64,000 nt of DNA, taken from positions 62,001-126,000 of the forward strand of contig NZ_JAGQBW010000009.1 of NCBI RefSeq assembly GCF_024345835.1. Reading direction: 5' to 3'. Positions 56,922-64,000 of the stretch are shown here, in pieces. Under the pieces are notes generated by a model. It did no database searches. It was given only the letters and a program-made list of their open reading frames with translations, and was not told where the DNA came from. A program made the translations under genes and the position numbers. The stretch comes from Synechococcus sp. HJ21-Hayes. Its GTDB lineage: Bacteria > Cyanobacteriota > Cyanobacteriia > PCC-6307 > Cyanobiaceae. Position 1 is the first letter of the stretch. Every line of letters starts with the position of its first letter.

Positions 56922-57913
56922 GCAACCAGGAAGCGATCACGATTGTGCTGCCGGTGTACGGGCGCTCGGAGCTGCTGGAGCCGGCACTGGCCAGCGTGCT
57001 GGCCCTGGAGGAGGTGGAGGGCAGTCCGTGGCGGCTGCTGATCGCAGACGATGGCTCCGATGCCAGCACCCAGCAGTTCCTGCAGGCGTGGGTGGAGCGG
57101 CAAGGGGGCGAGCGCGTGGAGTGGCGAAGGCGTCCTCAGAACCTAGGCCTGTTCGCCAACCTCAACCAGGCGATCAACGAGGCCACAACGGAATGGGTGC
57201 TGCTGCTCTGCAGCGACGATCTGCTGCTGCCGACGGCTCTCACCAGGCTGAGCGAGTTATGGCAGCAATGGCCCGAGGCGGGCTTGATCCTTTCGAGCTT
57301 CCACTCCATCAACGCCGATGGCAGCCCGCGGCCTGCCGACAGCGCCTGGCATCACGACCAGCTCAGCCGCAACACGGCCCTGATCCCACCGGAGCGCTTC
57401 GTGCCGGCCCTGCTGCAACTGGGCAGCCTCAACGGCAACCTCACCGGCATGGCCTTCTCCCGCCAGCTGTGGCAACAGGCAGGCCCCTTTCGGGCCGACT
57501 GGCGCCATGCCGCCGACTGGGAATGGCTGCTACGGGCCTGCGAATGCGGCCCAGCGCTTCTGAACCGCGAGCCGATCGCCAAGGTGCGCACCCACGCGGC
57601 TCAACTCTCCAACAGCAATCGCCGCAGCGGCCATGAGCTGCAGGAAGTGGCTGAGGTGGTGGCCAGCCTGCGGAAGCACCCACTGCTGGCCGAGGAGCCA
57701 CGACGGCATCGCTGGGCCGCGAAGGTGATGCAACACCAGCTGTGGAATCAGCTCAAGATACTGCCGCGCCACGGCCTGGAGCCATTGCTGCAGGCGCTCC
57801 AGCCGATCCATCGTGCCGCCGGGCTGCGGTGCAGTGCGCTGGCACTGCTGCACTCTGCCCCGCAACGCCTGCAAGGATGGCTGGAGCATCGAGGGAAACA
57901 TGGCGGCGCTTAG
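56918..57913 (+). CDS. GT2-family glycosyltransferase
   Basis: A 331-residue GT-A enzyme: ITIVLPVYGRSELLEPALASV, LLIADDGSDASTQQFL, NLGLFANLNQAINEATTEW and the metal site LLCSDDLLLPTALTRL. FRADWRHAADWEWLLRA is the acceptor-side motif of GT2. The C-terminal 80 residues are helical and not recognised. ATGA overlap upstream; the 3' end overlaps the next gene by 14 bp. After this gene the DNA becomes AT-richer. Confidence 0.85.
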   Translation: MSNQEAITIVLPVYGRSELLEPALASVLALEEVEGSPWRLLIADDGSDASTQQFLQAWVERQGGERVEWRRRPQNLGLFANLNQAINEATTEWVLLLCSDDLLLPTALTRLSELWQQWPEAGLILSSFHSINADGSPRPADSAWHHDQLSRNTALIPPERFVPALLQLGSLNGNLTGMAFSRQLWQQAGPFRADWRHAADWEWLLRACECGPALLNREPIAKVRTHAAQLSNSNRRSGHELQEVAEVVASLRKHPLLAEEPRRHRWAAKVMQHQLWNQLKILPRHGLEPLLQALQPIHRAAGLRCSALALLHSAPQRLQGWLEHRGKHGGA

Positions 57914-59444
57914 GCACCTTGAGAGCACAGTCAGCGACAACCGCCTTCGCCAGCTCCTGGGACCTGCATCGGTTCTGCTGCATCCCATTTACGGGCTGCT
58001 TATCCTCCTGCTGGCATGCCTACCGCTTCTAGCGATAGCCAGCCAACCTCTAGGCATTCTCTTAGCAGCACTCAGCACCTACCTCCTCCTAACGGCTGTT
58101 CGACTCGAACAGCCATGGCTCCGCGTTAGTCCGCTTCCTCCACTCACAATAGTATGCCTAGGCTCCTGGATTCACTGTGGGATAGGCGGCGGAATCATCG
58201 CGATCAGTACCCCGGATTCAGCATCACCCTTTGCCGTAGGGATGTGGGCACACCTCCCAGAGGCTCAATTGCTATGGATCCTTTTTTGCGGATCATGCAT
58301 CCTGGCATTTGCACTGAATCCGCCAATATCTTCACCAAGAACTCGCACTGAAGAGCCGCCCAACTCGGACTCGGTGATTAGCATTACAATAGCTTGCAGC
58401 GCAGTGGCATTGGGATCAATAGCGATTGGCTTGATCAGCGGAACATTGGACAGAAGCCCAAGCAGCTACCTCTACTGGGTTTCGCAACGCTGGCGCCCTG
58501 ACAGCCTGCTCACAATGTTCGCCCGATTCAGAGATGTTTACTTTTTTTTGGCTCCACTGGCAATCTACAATGCCAGAAAGCACTGGCAAAGAGCCTTGTT
58601 AATCGGGGTCTTTGCAAGCTATGTAGTCATGGCCCTTCCACTCGGCGGCCGAGGCCTACTGTTGTGGCCTTTTGTCTACTCCTGCATGGGACTTTGGCTA
58701 ACCCCGATCTCTCCTAAAAGGCTTAGGGCGGCACTGCTTACAACAGTAGCGTGCTGCCTTATCATGCTTCCATTAATTCAGGCCTATAAATTACAGCTTG
58801 TTAGCACCAACCAGCATCGATCTAACATTACTGGCAGACTAGAAGCCTTACAACAAGCCACCGCATCTCTCAATCCGCTTGGCTCAAATACATCCCATCA
58901 GTTGCATCCACTGGGAAGATCGATTTATGGATGCATTGACGCCCTTCTATTCCAGCCTCCAGCCTCAACGCGCCCCCGCGCAGGCTGGCATCGCATGGAA
59001 AACATTCTTACAGCCTGGATTCCTGAGTTACTTATTCCAAAAGCTTTCCCTGTTAGAGATGCTCATTTTATAGCTGCTGAAGCCAGTGGTCTCAGCAGGA
59101 AAGCAGCAGAGGCAAAAACCTACACATCCCATGATTGCGTAACTTTTGGCGCAGATCTCTACTGGAGAGGTGGCTGGCTGGCTGTGATACTGGGATCTGC
59201 AGTTGCAGCAGCTTTTTACCGCCTCATCAGCGAGTTGTGGTACCGATACGCGAGCTGGCAATCAGCGTGGCAGATCTTGCTTTTGACCTATCCTGCTACG
59301 TTCCTCACCGTTTACCCTTTCGGCAGCATCGGCGAAACAGCTTGGCTTTGGATGTGGGACCTGCCCAAATACATCATCATAATCTCCACAATCTGCCTCA
59401 TCGCCAATAGACTGACCAACAACCAACAATCAATAGGAAAATGA
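57900..59444 (+). CDS. Polytopic membrane protein, O-antigen polymerase-like (second candidate)
   Basis: A 514-residue protein with about ten or eleven hydrophobic segments. A soluble loop has AGWHRMENILTAWIPELLIP and ETKTYTSHDCVTFG-like EAKTYTSHDCVTFGADLYW, and YWVSQRWRPDSLLTMFARF lies earlier. This is the layout of cyanobacterial Wzy-like polymerases (EpsG/OatP-type proteins look similar). Clearly AT-richer than the genes before it and with different codon use by eye. Its end overlaps the methyltransferase start by 4 bp. Confidence 0.65.
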   Translation: MAALRHLESTVSDNRLRQLLGPASVLLHPIYGLLILLLACLPLLAIASQPLGILLAALSTYLLLTAVRLEQPWLRVSPLPPLTIVCLGSWIHCGIGGGIIAISTPDSASPFAVGMWAHLPEAQLLWILFCGSCILAFALNPPISSPRTRTEEPPNSDSVISITIACSAVALGSIAIGLISGTLDRSPSSYLYWVSQRWRPDSLLTMFARFRDVYFFLAPLAIYNARKHWQRALLIGVFASYVVMALPLGGRGLLLWPFVYSCMGLWLTPISPKRLRAALLTTVACCLIMLPLIQAYKLQLVSTNQHRSNITGRLEALQQATASLNPLGSNTSHQLHPLGRSIYGCIDALLFQPPASTRPRAGWHRMENILTAWIPELLIPKAFPVRDAHFIAAEASGLSRKAAEAKTYTSHDCVTFGADLYWRGGWLAVILGSAVAAAFYRLISELWYRYASWQSAWQILLLTYPATFLTVYPFGSIGETAWLWMWDLPKYIIIISTICLIANRLTNNQQSIGK

Positions 59445-60121
59445 CGACGCTACAACTACTCCCTCATCGCTCGGACGCACGCCTGGCGGCATTAGCGACC
59501 CAGCACATTATTGGCCGATTAACACAAATTGAATCGGTTATCGATATTGGCTGCGGGGATGGAGTGGTGGGGACACTCCTTCCCGAGAGGTGTCGCTACC
59601 GCGGCATTGACTTGAGCAATGCCACGATCTACAAGCAAAATCAAGACGACACCCGGATCATTTACAGCGCACCCGAAGAGCTTGAGAGCTTGCTGAGCAA
59701 CAGTGAGCCGGCAGATGCAGTCCTCATGCTGGACGTACTCGAACACACACGCACATTTAGCGAGCTCTTCAAACTAGCAATTCCCCTCGCAAATAATTTT
59801 TTGATCGTGAGCCTGCCAAACGAATTGTTTCTTCTTGACAGGTTAAGACTTCTCGCGGGCAAAGAACATCCCGCGCATTCACTGGACTTAATCAACTTGC
59901 CAGAGGGATTTAAGCACCAGTTCATCATCAATATTAGCAAAGCTCGTCACATCCTTAATCGGATTGCCATTGATCATGGATTTAGGCTTTCCGAGGAATG
60001 GGTTAGGCCGCTTATTGCAAAGAACAAAGCGATGCAGCCTTTGCTGTGGATTACAAGGCAAATCAGCAGCCCTCAAGTTTGGAGCATGGGGAGCATCTTT
60101 GTATTCAGCCGCGAAGCCTAG
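59441..60121 (+). CDS. Class I SAM-dependent methyltransferase
   Basis: A 226-residue protein with the SAM-binding Gly motif VIDIGCGDGVVGTLLPE (about residues 33-49), the acidic GIDLSNATI strand and the motif DAVLMLDVLEHTRTF near 92-106. The second half has LPNELFLLDRLRLLAGKEHPAHS. It resembles methyltransferases that modify sugars or lipid-linked glycans. It lies in an AT-rich stretch, coupled to the polymerase-like gene by ATGA. Target unknown. Confidence 0.82.
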   Translation: MTTLQLLPHRSDARLAALATQHIIGRLTQIESVIDIGCGDGVVGTLLPERCRYRGIDLSNATIYKQNQDDTRIIYSAPEELESLLSNSEPADAVLMLDVLEHTRTFSELFKLAIPLANNFLIVSLPNELFLLDRLRLLAGKEHPAHSLDLINLPEGFKHQFIINISKARHILNRIAIDHGFRLSEEWVRPLIAKNKAMQPLLWITRQISSPQVWSMGSIFVFSREA

Positions 60122-60403
60122 GCGCAATGCGAAAGCACGCACCGGTACATAAACGCTAACTTTTGACGCTCAGGCCATGAGATTCAAGGAGATTTATTTT
60201 TCAATGAAATTCACCAAGCCTCATATCACAAAGCAGGAAAAAAGCTGCAACTCACAACAGTATTTAACACAACCGCAGACATCATTTGCACCTTCCACTT
60301 CTAGCATTGTGTTGACACCTTTACGCCTGGAATATATATCTACGTTATTGCCCGCATACAAGAAGCCACCGGCAACGCACCGCACACAGGCGTCCAAAGC
60401 CAT
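60122..60403. other. AT-rich spacer between two methyltransferase genes
   Basis: This 282-bp stretch is the most AT-rich in the island. The only forward frame (60177-60407, 76 codons) is coupled by ATGA to the next gene but has no recognisable domain and a composition unlike its neighbours. It may contain a promoter for the downstream genes or be the remnant of a lost gene; I see no clear promoter or RNA. Confidence 0.35.
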
Positions 60404-61117
60404 ATGACCTCCACGATGAACCTGCCGCTGAACCGGAGTGATGTCTACGCATCTCCGCCCAATCACGATTTGATCAACCGCTCTAAGCGCCTTAGCGTGC
60501 GCCGGCTACTGGATGCCGGGGCTGGAACAGGCAGCAATCTTGAAGCGATAAAACAGCTACACCCTGATGCTCACACCGTTGCCATCACTTGCTCAAGTAG
60601 AGAAGCGAAGGCACTGGAGCATGTGGCTGCTCATACAATTACAGCTGACCTGAACCAGTTTCGCACTCTGTACGACTGGCAGCAGATTGGCTTAGGCGAA
60701 GGACAGTTCGACCTGATTCTACTCTCACACGTCCTCGAACATCTACAGGAGCCTGATCAGGCCTTGGCAAGCATCAGCATGCTCTTGGCACCCCATGGAT
60801 TGGTGCTGATCGCACTGCCCAACGTCTGCCACTGGCGAACGCGTCTGCAGATTGCACGCGGGCGGTTTCGCTATCAGGATGATGGCGTACTGGATCGCAG
60901 CCACCTCCGCTTCTTCACCTACTGGACCGCCCTTGAACTGGTGCAAGGCTGTCACGGGCTGAAGCTGATCGAATACTGGCCTGTAGGGGGCGGCATTCTC
61001 GGCCCTCTGCGAAGCTGGCTTCCAAGGTCCGTATGCCAATGGCTCGACCATCAAGCCACGCAACGCAGGCCCAACCTGTTCGGGTTTGAAACGCACCTGC
61101 TGGCACAACGCTGCTGA
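60404..61117 (+). CDS. Class I SAM-dependent methyltransferase
   Basis: A 237-residue protein with LLDAGAGTGSNLEAIKQL (SAM-binding motif, about residues 35-52), FDLILLSHVLEHLQEPDQAL and LVLIALPNVCHWRTRLQIARG. The LPNVCHWRTRLQIARGRFRY, DRSHLRFFT and GLKLIEYWPV pieces match methyltransferases found in surface-glycan and O-antigen gene clusters. GC content recovers toward its end. Its stop shares one base with the start of the next gene (TGATG). Confidence 0.82.
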   Translation: MTSTMNLPLNRSDVYASPPNHDLINRSKRLSVRRLLDAGAGTGSNLEAIKQLHPDAHTVAITCSSREAKALEHVAAHTITADLNQFRTLYDWQQIGLGEGQFDLILLSHVLEHLQEPDQALASISMLLAPHGLVLIALPNVCHWRTRLQIARGRFRYQDDGVLDRSHLRFFTYWTALELVQGCHGLKLIEYWPVGGGILGPLRSWLPRSVCQWLDHQATQRRPNLFGFETHLLAQRC

Positions 61118-62256
61118 TGAAGGTTGGGTTCCACTGCGATTCCTTTTCCCTGAGGGGGGTCACCGTGGCGACCCTGGCCTATGCGCGCCTCTGGCAGGAC
61201 CAGCTCGACCAAGACAGCGTGCTGATCAAGTGCGACGGGCAGACCCCATGGATCGTCGATCGTCCAGCAGCAGGCTACGCAGAACGGCTCAATATCCTCC
61301 GCTACACACACCCCTCAGAGCTTCCAGGAGTGATCGCTGAAGCCGGGCTCGATGCGCTCTACGTGCTCACAGCCGGCCAAGCCGAATCACGGTTTGCACA
61401 GCTCGCCATTCCGCTGTGGGTGCACGCCGTGTTCCCCAGCCGAATCAGCGACATTCACGGCAATCGCTATGCCTGCGTGTCTGACTGGCTCGCGAAGGAA
61501 GCCTTTAACGGGAAGATTCCTGCAGTGCCTCACATTGTGGATCACACGCTCAGCCAGGAAGATGGACCAGCCTGGCGCCAGCTGCATGGCATCCCTGCCG
61601 ATGCCATCCTGATCGGCAGCATGGGCGGAAGCCATACATTTGATCTTGCCATCGCCAGATTCGGACTGCAGGAAGCCCTGCAGCGCAGCAACCGACTGTT
61701 CTTTGCAGCGCTCAATCACCAACCCTTTATCCAGCACGAACGCGCCCTTTTTCTTGCTGGAACCGACGATCGACTAGCGAAGGCAACGTTCATCCAGGCC
61801 TGTGATGCGATGCTGCACGGCCGAACCCAAGGCGAAACGTTCGGGCTGGCCTGCGCCGAATTCACAGCCGCCGGCAAACCGGTGCTGGCCTGGCGGCATG
61901 CGCCAGAGAGGCATCATCTTGAGCACTTCTGCCCACCCTCGCTGCAGTACTCCACGGCCGGCGAGCTCTGCAGGAAACTCCTGACGCTGGACCCCGCAGC
62001 CTGGAGCGGCACTAACCTCCAGATCCGCTGCCAACCATTTCGCGCTGAGGCCGTGGCACCGACATTCCAGACGGTCTTCGCTTCAGGTGGATGCCCCAGC
62101 GAACCGCCCCACTTCGGCAGGATCGACAAAACGCTGATCTTCAAGCGCCGCCTGCAGCGCTCGCTACGCGCGCGGCTGAGCCGGCGCCACCAACAACCCG
62201 TGGACCCAACACAGATCAAGTTCGATCCCGTGAGTGGCTTCCCGATGGAGGAATGA
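61117..62256 (+). CDS. Glycosyltransferase-like protein (GT-B, C-terminal part recognisable)
   Basis: A 379-residue protein. The N-terminal part (KVGFHCDSFSLRGVTVATLAYA) resembles a GT-B domain, and SDIHGNRYACVSDWLAKE follows. DAMLHGRTQGETFGLACAEFTAAGKPVLAW gives the usual nucleotide-sugar loop with the E-x7-E pattern. The first 20 residues and this loop are typical of glycosyltransferases in cyanobacterial polysaccharide clusters, but the exact family is not certain. It shares one base with the methyltransferase stop and ends next to the flippase start. Confidence 0.7.
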   Translation: MKVGFHCDSFSLRGVTVATLAYARLWQDQLDQDSVLIKCDGQTPWIVDRPAAGYAERLNILRYTHPSELPGVIAEAGLDALYVLTAGQAESRFAQLAIPLWVHAVFPSRISDIHGNRYACVSDWLAKEAFNGKIPAVPHIVDHTLSQEDGPAWRQLHGIPADAILIGSMGGSHTFDLAIARFGLQEALQRSNRLFFAALNHQPFIQHERALFLAGTDDRLAKATFIQACDAMLHGRTQGETFGLACAEFTAAGKPVLAWRHAPERHHLEHFCPPSLQYSTAGELCRKLLTLDPAAWSGTNLQIRCQPFRAEAVAPTFQTVFASGGCPSEPPHFGRIDKTLIFKRRLQRSLRARLSRRHQQPVDPTQIKFDPVSGFPMEE

Positions 62257-62257
62257 G

Positions 62258-63673
62258 GTGACAGGGTCCACCAGGCATGCAGCGGCCCTGTCGTTCGGCA
62301 CACAGCTCTCTACGAAGGCCATCAACCTCGGCCTCTCGGTTGCGTTTGTGCGGCTCGCCCCGGCGGACTGCCTGGGCTACTTCACGTTGTTGATCGCTGC
62401 CGCCCAGCTGGTATGCAGCCTGGGCCGTGTTGGCACCAACTATTCCTATGCCGTTCTGCTTCCTCAACAGAAGAACAGCACGGCACGCCTGCGCCTCACC
62501 ACCACTTACAGCCTCTTCGGCCTGACGAGCTCTGTTTTGGTGGCCGCCGTTGCCCTCTGTCAACTGGCTTACGCCAAGGGCATGCCAGAGGCGTTCCAGA
62601 GCCAGGCCTTGCTGTTCTCCGGGCTAACGCTCACCTATCTGCTGAGCGATTCGTTGTCCGAAACCGTCTGGAGCATTCACCTAGCGCGTGGCCGATTTCA
62701 GGTGGTGTTCCTGCGGGATGTGTGGCTGGCACTGGGGAAAGGCCTGCTGCCCCTGGCCGGTGCGCTGTGGCTGGGTGCTGCAGGGGTGGTGGGCGGGCTT
62801 GCCCTGCTCAGCCTGGTGAACTGCTGGATCGCGCTGACACTGCTGCAACGCCAACAGCCCACCATGGGTCTGCCGGCCCTCGGCAGTGTGTGGTCGTGGT
62901 CGCTGCTGCTCCAGCTTCTGAAGAAGGGTCTGCCATTCTTCAGCGTTCCCCTGGTGACAAATCTGATCCTGTGGCCATTGCTGATGAAGGTAGTGAACAC
63001 CGCCGGCATCCACCAACTTGATGGACTGCGCATTGCGCAGATCTGTGCGCAGGTGATCGGCATCCTCAGCGCCTCGCTGATGCCAGTGCTGCTGGTGCAA
63101 TCGAGCCACCAAGAACAGGCCGCTGGCCACCTAATGCATCAGCGGGCCTTCCAGGCCTGCTGGAGCCTCTCGCTGCTGATCTACTGCCTGTATGCCCTGA
63201 GCGACACCACCATCCTGCCGCTGGTGTTCGGCCAAGGGGCGGATGGTGCCATCAGAATTGCGCGAATTCTGGTTGCTGCAGCCGCCGTTCAGGGTTTAAG
63301 CCAGATCCCCATGCAACGCCCGCTCTCCACCACAGCTTTGACCCAGCTTTCGTTGCTGCAGATCGGCAGTTTGGCTCTGGCGGCCTTCATTGCCATCCAG
63401 GCATTTCAGCCAACGGGCGGCCTGATGGCTTATGCCATTATCAATCTGATTAGCCCGCTGATCACGGTGCTGTGTTTACCGGCTGCGCTGCGGCAGCGCC
63501 TCGTTCCCGAGCACAAAGGATTCCTGCCTCAGCTCTGCCTATCGTTGCTCCTTGTGACCACCTGCTTCCACCACGAGCAAGGACCCTTTCAGATCGGCCT
63601 GTTGCTGGCAACTGTTGTGGTGATCGTGTTGAGCAATCGCCAGCTGCTGGCTGCATTCCAGCCCAGGCCCTGA
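62258..63673 (+). CDS. Lipopolysaccharide/oligosaccharide flippase (Wzx-like)
   Basis: A 471-residue protein with about twelve hydrophobic segments, in the MOP superfamily layout (SFGTQLSTKAINLGLSVAFVRL at the start, KKGLPFFSVPLVTNLILWPLL in the middle). Wzx proteins turn the lipid-linked repeat unit across the inner membrane. GTG 62258 is chosen because the alternative GTG 62234 would overlap the previous gene by 23 bp. The next gene starts in a TGATG overlap. It is the only flippase seen in the window. Confidence 0.8.
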   Translation: MTGSTRHAAALSFGTQLSTKAINLGLSVAFVRLAPADCLGYFTLLIAAAQLVCSLGRVGTNYSYAVLLPQQKNSTARLRLTTTYSLFGLTSSVLVAAVALCQLAYAKGMPEAFQSQALLFSGLTLTYLLSDSLSETVWSIHLARGRFQVVFLRDVWLALGKGLLPLAGALWLGAAGVVGGLALLSLVNCWIALTLLQRQQPTMGLPALGSVWSWSLLLQLLKKGLPFFSVPLVTNLILWPLLMKVVNTAGIHQLDGLRIAQICAQVIGILSASLMPVLLVQSSHQEQAAGHLMHQRAFQACWSLSLLIYCLYALSDTTILPLVFGQGADGAIRIARILVAAAAVQGLSQIPMQRPLSTTALTQLSLLQIGSLALAAFIAIQAFQPTGGLMAYAIINLISPLITVLCLPAALRQRLVPEHKGFLPQLCLSLLLVTTCFHHEQGPFQIGLLLATVVVIVLSNRQLLAAFQPRP

Positions 63674-64000
63674 TGCACATCACCCACGCCATGCCCGTGT
63701 ATGCGCCGGCCTGGCAGTTCGGCGGCCCGGTGCTGAGTGTGAGCCGGTTGTGCGAGGCCCTGGTGGCGGAAGGCGTGGATGTTCAGGTGCTCACCACCAA
63801 TGCCGGCCTGCCGGACTGGCCGCAGGACGACCTCGGGCAGCCCCGCCACTGGCGCGGGGTGAAGGTGATCCGCTACCCCGTGGACCGGCCCGGCGGCCCC
63901 ATCCGCTCCCGCGCCCTCCAGCAGTCGTTGCCAGCCGCCCTGGCCGGTTCCCAACTGCTGCATCTCAGCGCGATCTGGCAGCCCCTGGGCTCGCCCCTGC
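63673..64000 (+). CDS. GT4-like glycosyltransferase, N-terminal part (cut by window end)
   Basis: Only 109 complete codons are visible. They begin HITHAMPVYAPAWQFGGPVLSV and continue SRLCEALVAEGVDVQVLTTNAG and VKVIRYPVDRPGG, the typical N-terminal domain of GT4 enzymes, up to HLSAIWQPLG. The catalytic nucleotide-sugar domain lies beyond base 64000. It starts in a TGATG overlap with the flippase, so the island continues past the window. Confidence 0.8.
   Translation, partial: MHITHAMPVYAPAWQFGGPVLSVSRLCEALVAEGVDVQVLTTNAGLPDWPQDDLGQPRHWRGVKVIRYPVDRPGGPIRSRALQQSLPAALAGSQLLHLSAIWQPLGSPL

Noticed and set aside
60177-60407. 76-codon frame before the second methyltransferase
   Set aside because: ATGA overlap is suggestive, but the sequence has no domain and unusual composition, so it is described as spacer rather than called as a gene.

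Overview
The window is GC-rich and densely coded, and reads as the chromosome of a unicellular alpha-cyanobacterium of the Synechococcus/Cyanobium (picocyanobacterial) type. The evidence is photosystem II genes (psbK; psbE-F-L-J), the PSII/PSI assembly genes rubA and ycf48, ndhC-K-J, Mg-chelatase chlD, a carotenoid oxygenase and cobS. The gene order tgt-psbK and ndhJ-K-C <> rubA-ycf48-psbEFLJ is the one known from picocyanobacteria. Species cannot be fixed from the sequence alone.

Layout. 0-9.3 kb: end of a histidine kinase, cobS, tgt, psbK with a clear terminator, a WecG/TagA-type glycosyltransferase divergent from a large GH15/phosphorylase-kinase-like protein, a Gfo/Idh/MocA oxidoreductase, a CNNM/CorC-type membrane protein and tRNA-Met. 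9.4-20.7 kb: core metabolism (pyrE-ygfZ, phosphoglucomutase/phosphomannomutase-rdgB, hisB, fabI), a carotenoid oxygenase, a bestrophin, and a RecB-like nuclease gene with an apparent -1 frameshift. 20.8-28.0 kb: a flavoprotein with photolyase-family domains in reversed order, a split SGNH-hydrolase gene, a redoxin, a DegT aminotransferase, a standard photolyase and a Nudix hydrolase. 28.2-38.8 kb: folK <> chlD, an MCE/ABC lipid-transport pair, yvcK, ndhJ-K-C, and rubA-ycf48-psbE-F-L-J, ending in a hairpin terminator and a small Cys-rich protein gene.

38.8-64 kb is a surface-polysaccharide island made of two divergent arms that meet at a 39-bp gap near 51.0 kb. The left arm supplies GDP-L-fucose (gmd, fcl), UDP-glucuronate (ugd), UDP-xylose (decarboxylase) and probably UDP-galacturonate (4-epimerase), plus a polymerase/ligase-like membrane protein and glycosyltransferases. 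The right arm has many glycosyltransferases, a second polymerase-like membrane protein, two methyltransferases, a Wzx-type flippase and a glycosyltransferase cut by the window end. Genes overlap by ATGA or TGATG in long chains, so each arm looks like one transcription unit. Two stretches (about 45.6-48.9 and 57.9-60.4 kb) are visibly more AT-rich than their surroundings and hold the least recognisable proteins, which suggests acquired cassettes.

No insertion sequence, integrase, CRISPR array or rRNA was seen. The most unusual items are the domain-reversed photolyase-like flavoprotein, the two frameshifted genes (same direction, so a missing base in the assembly is a live alternative), and the mosaic glycan island.
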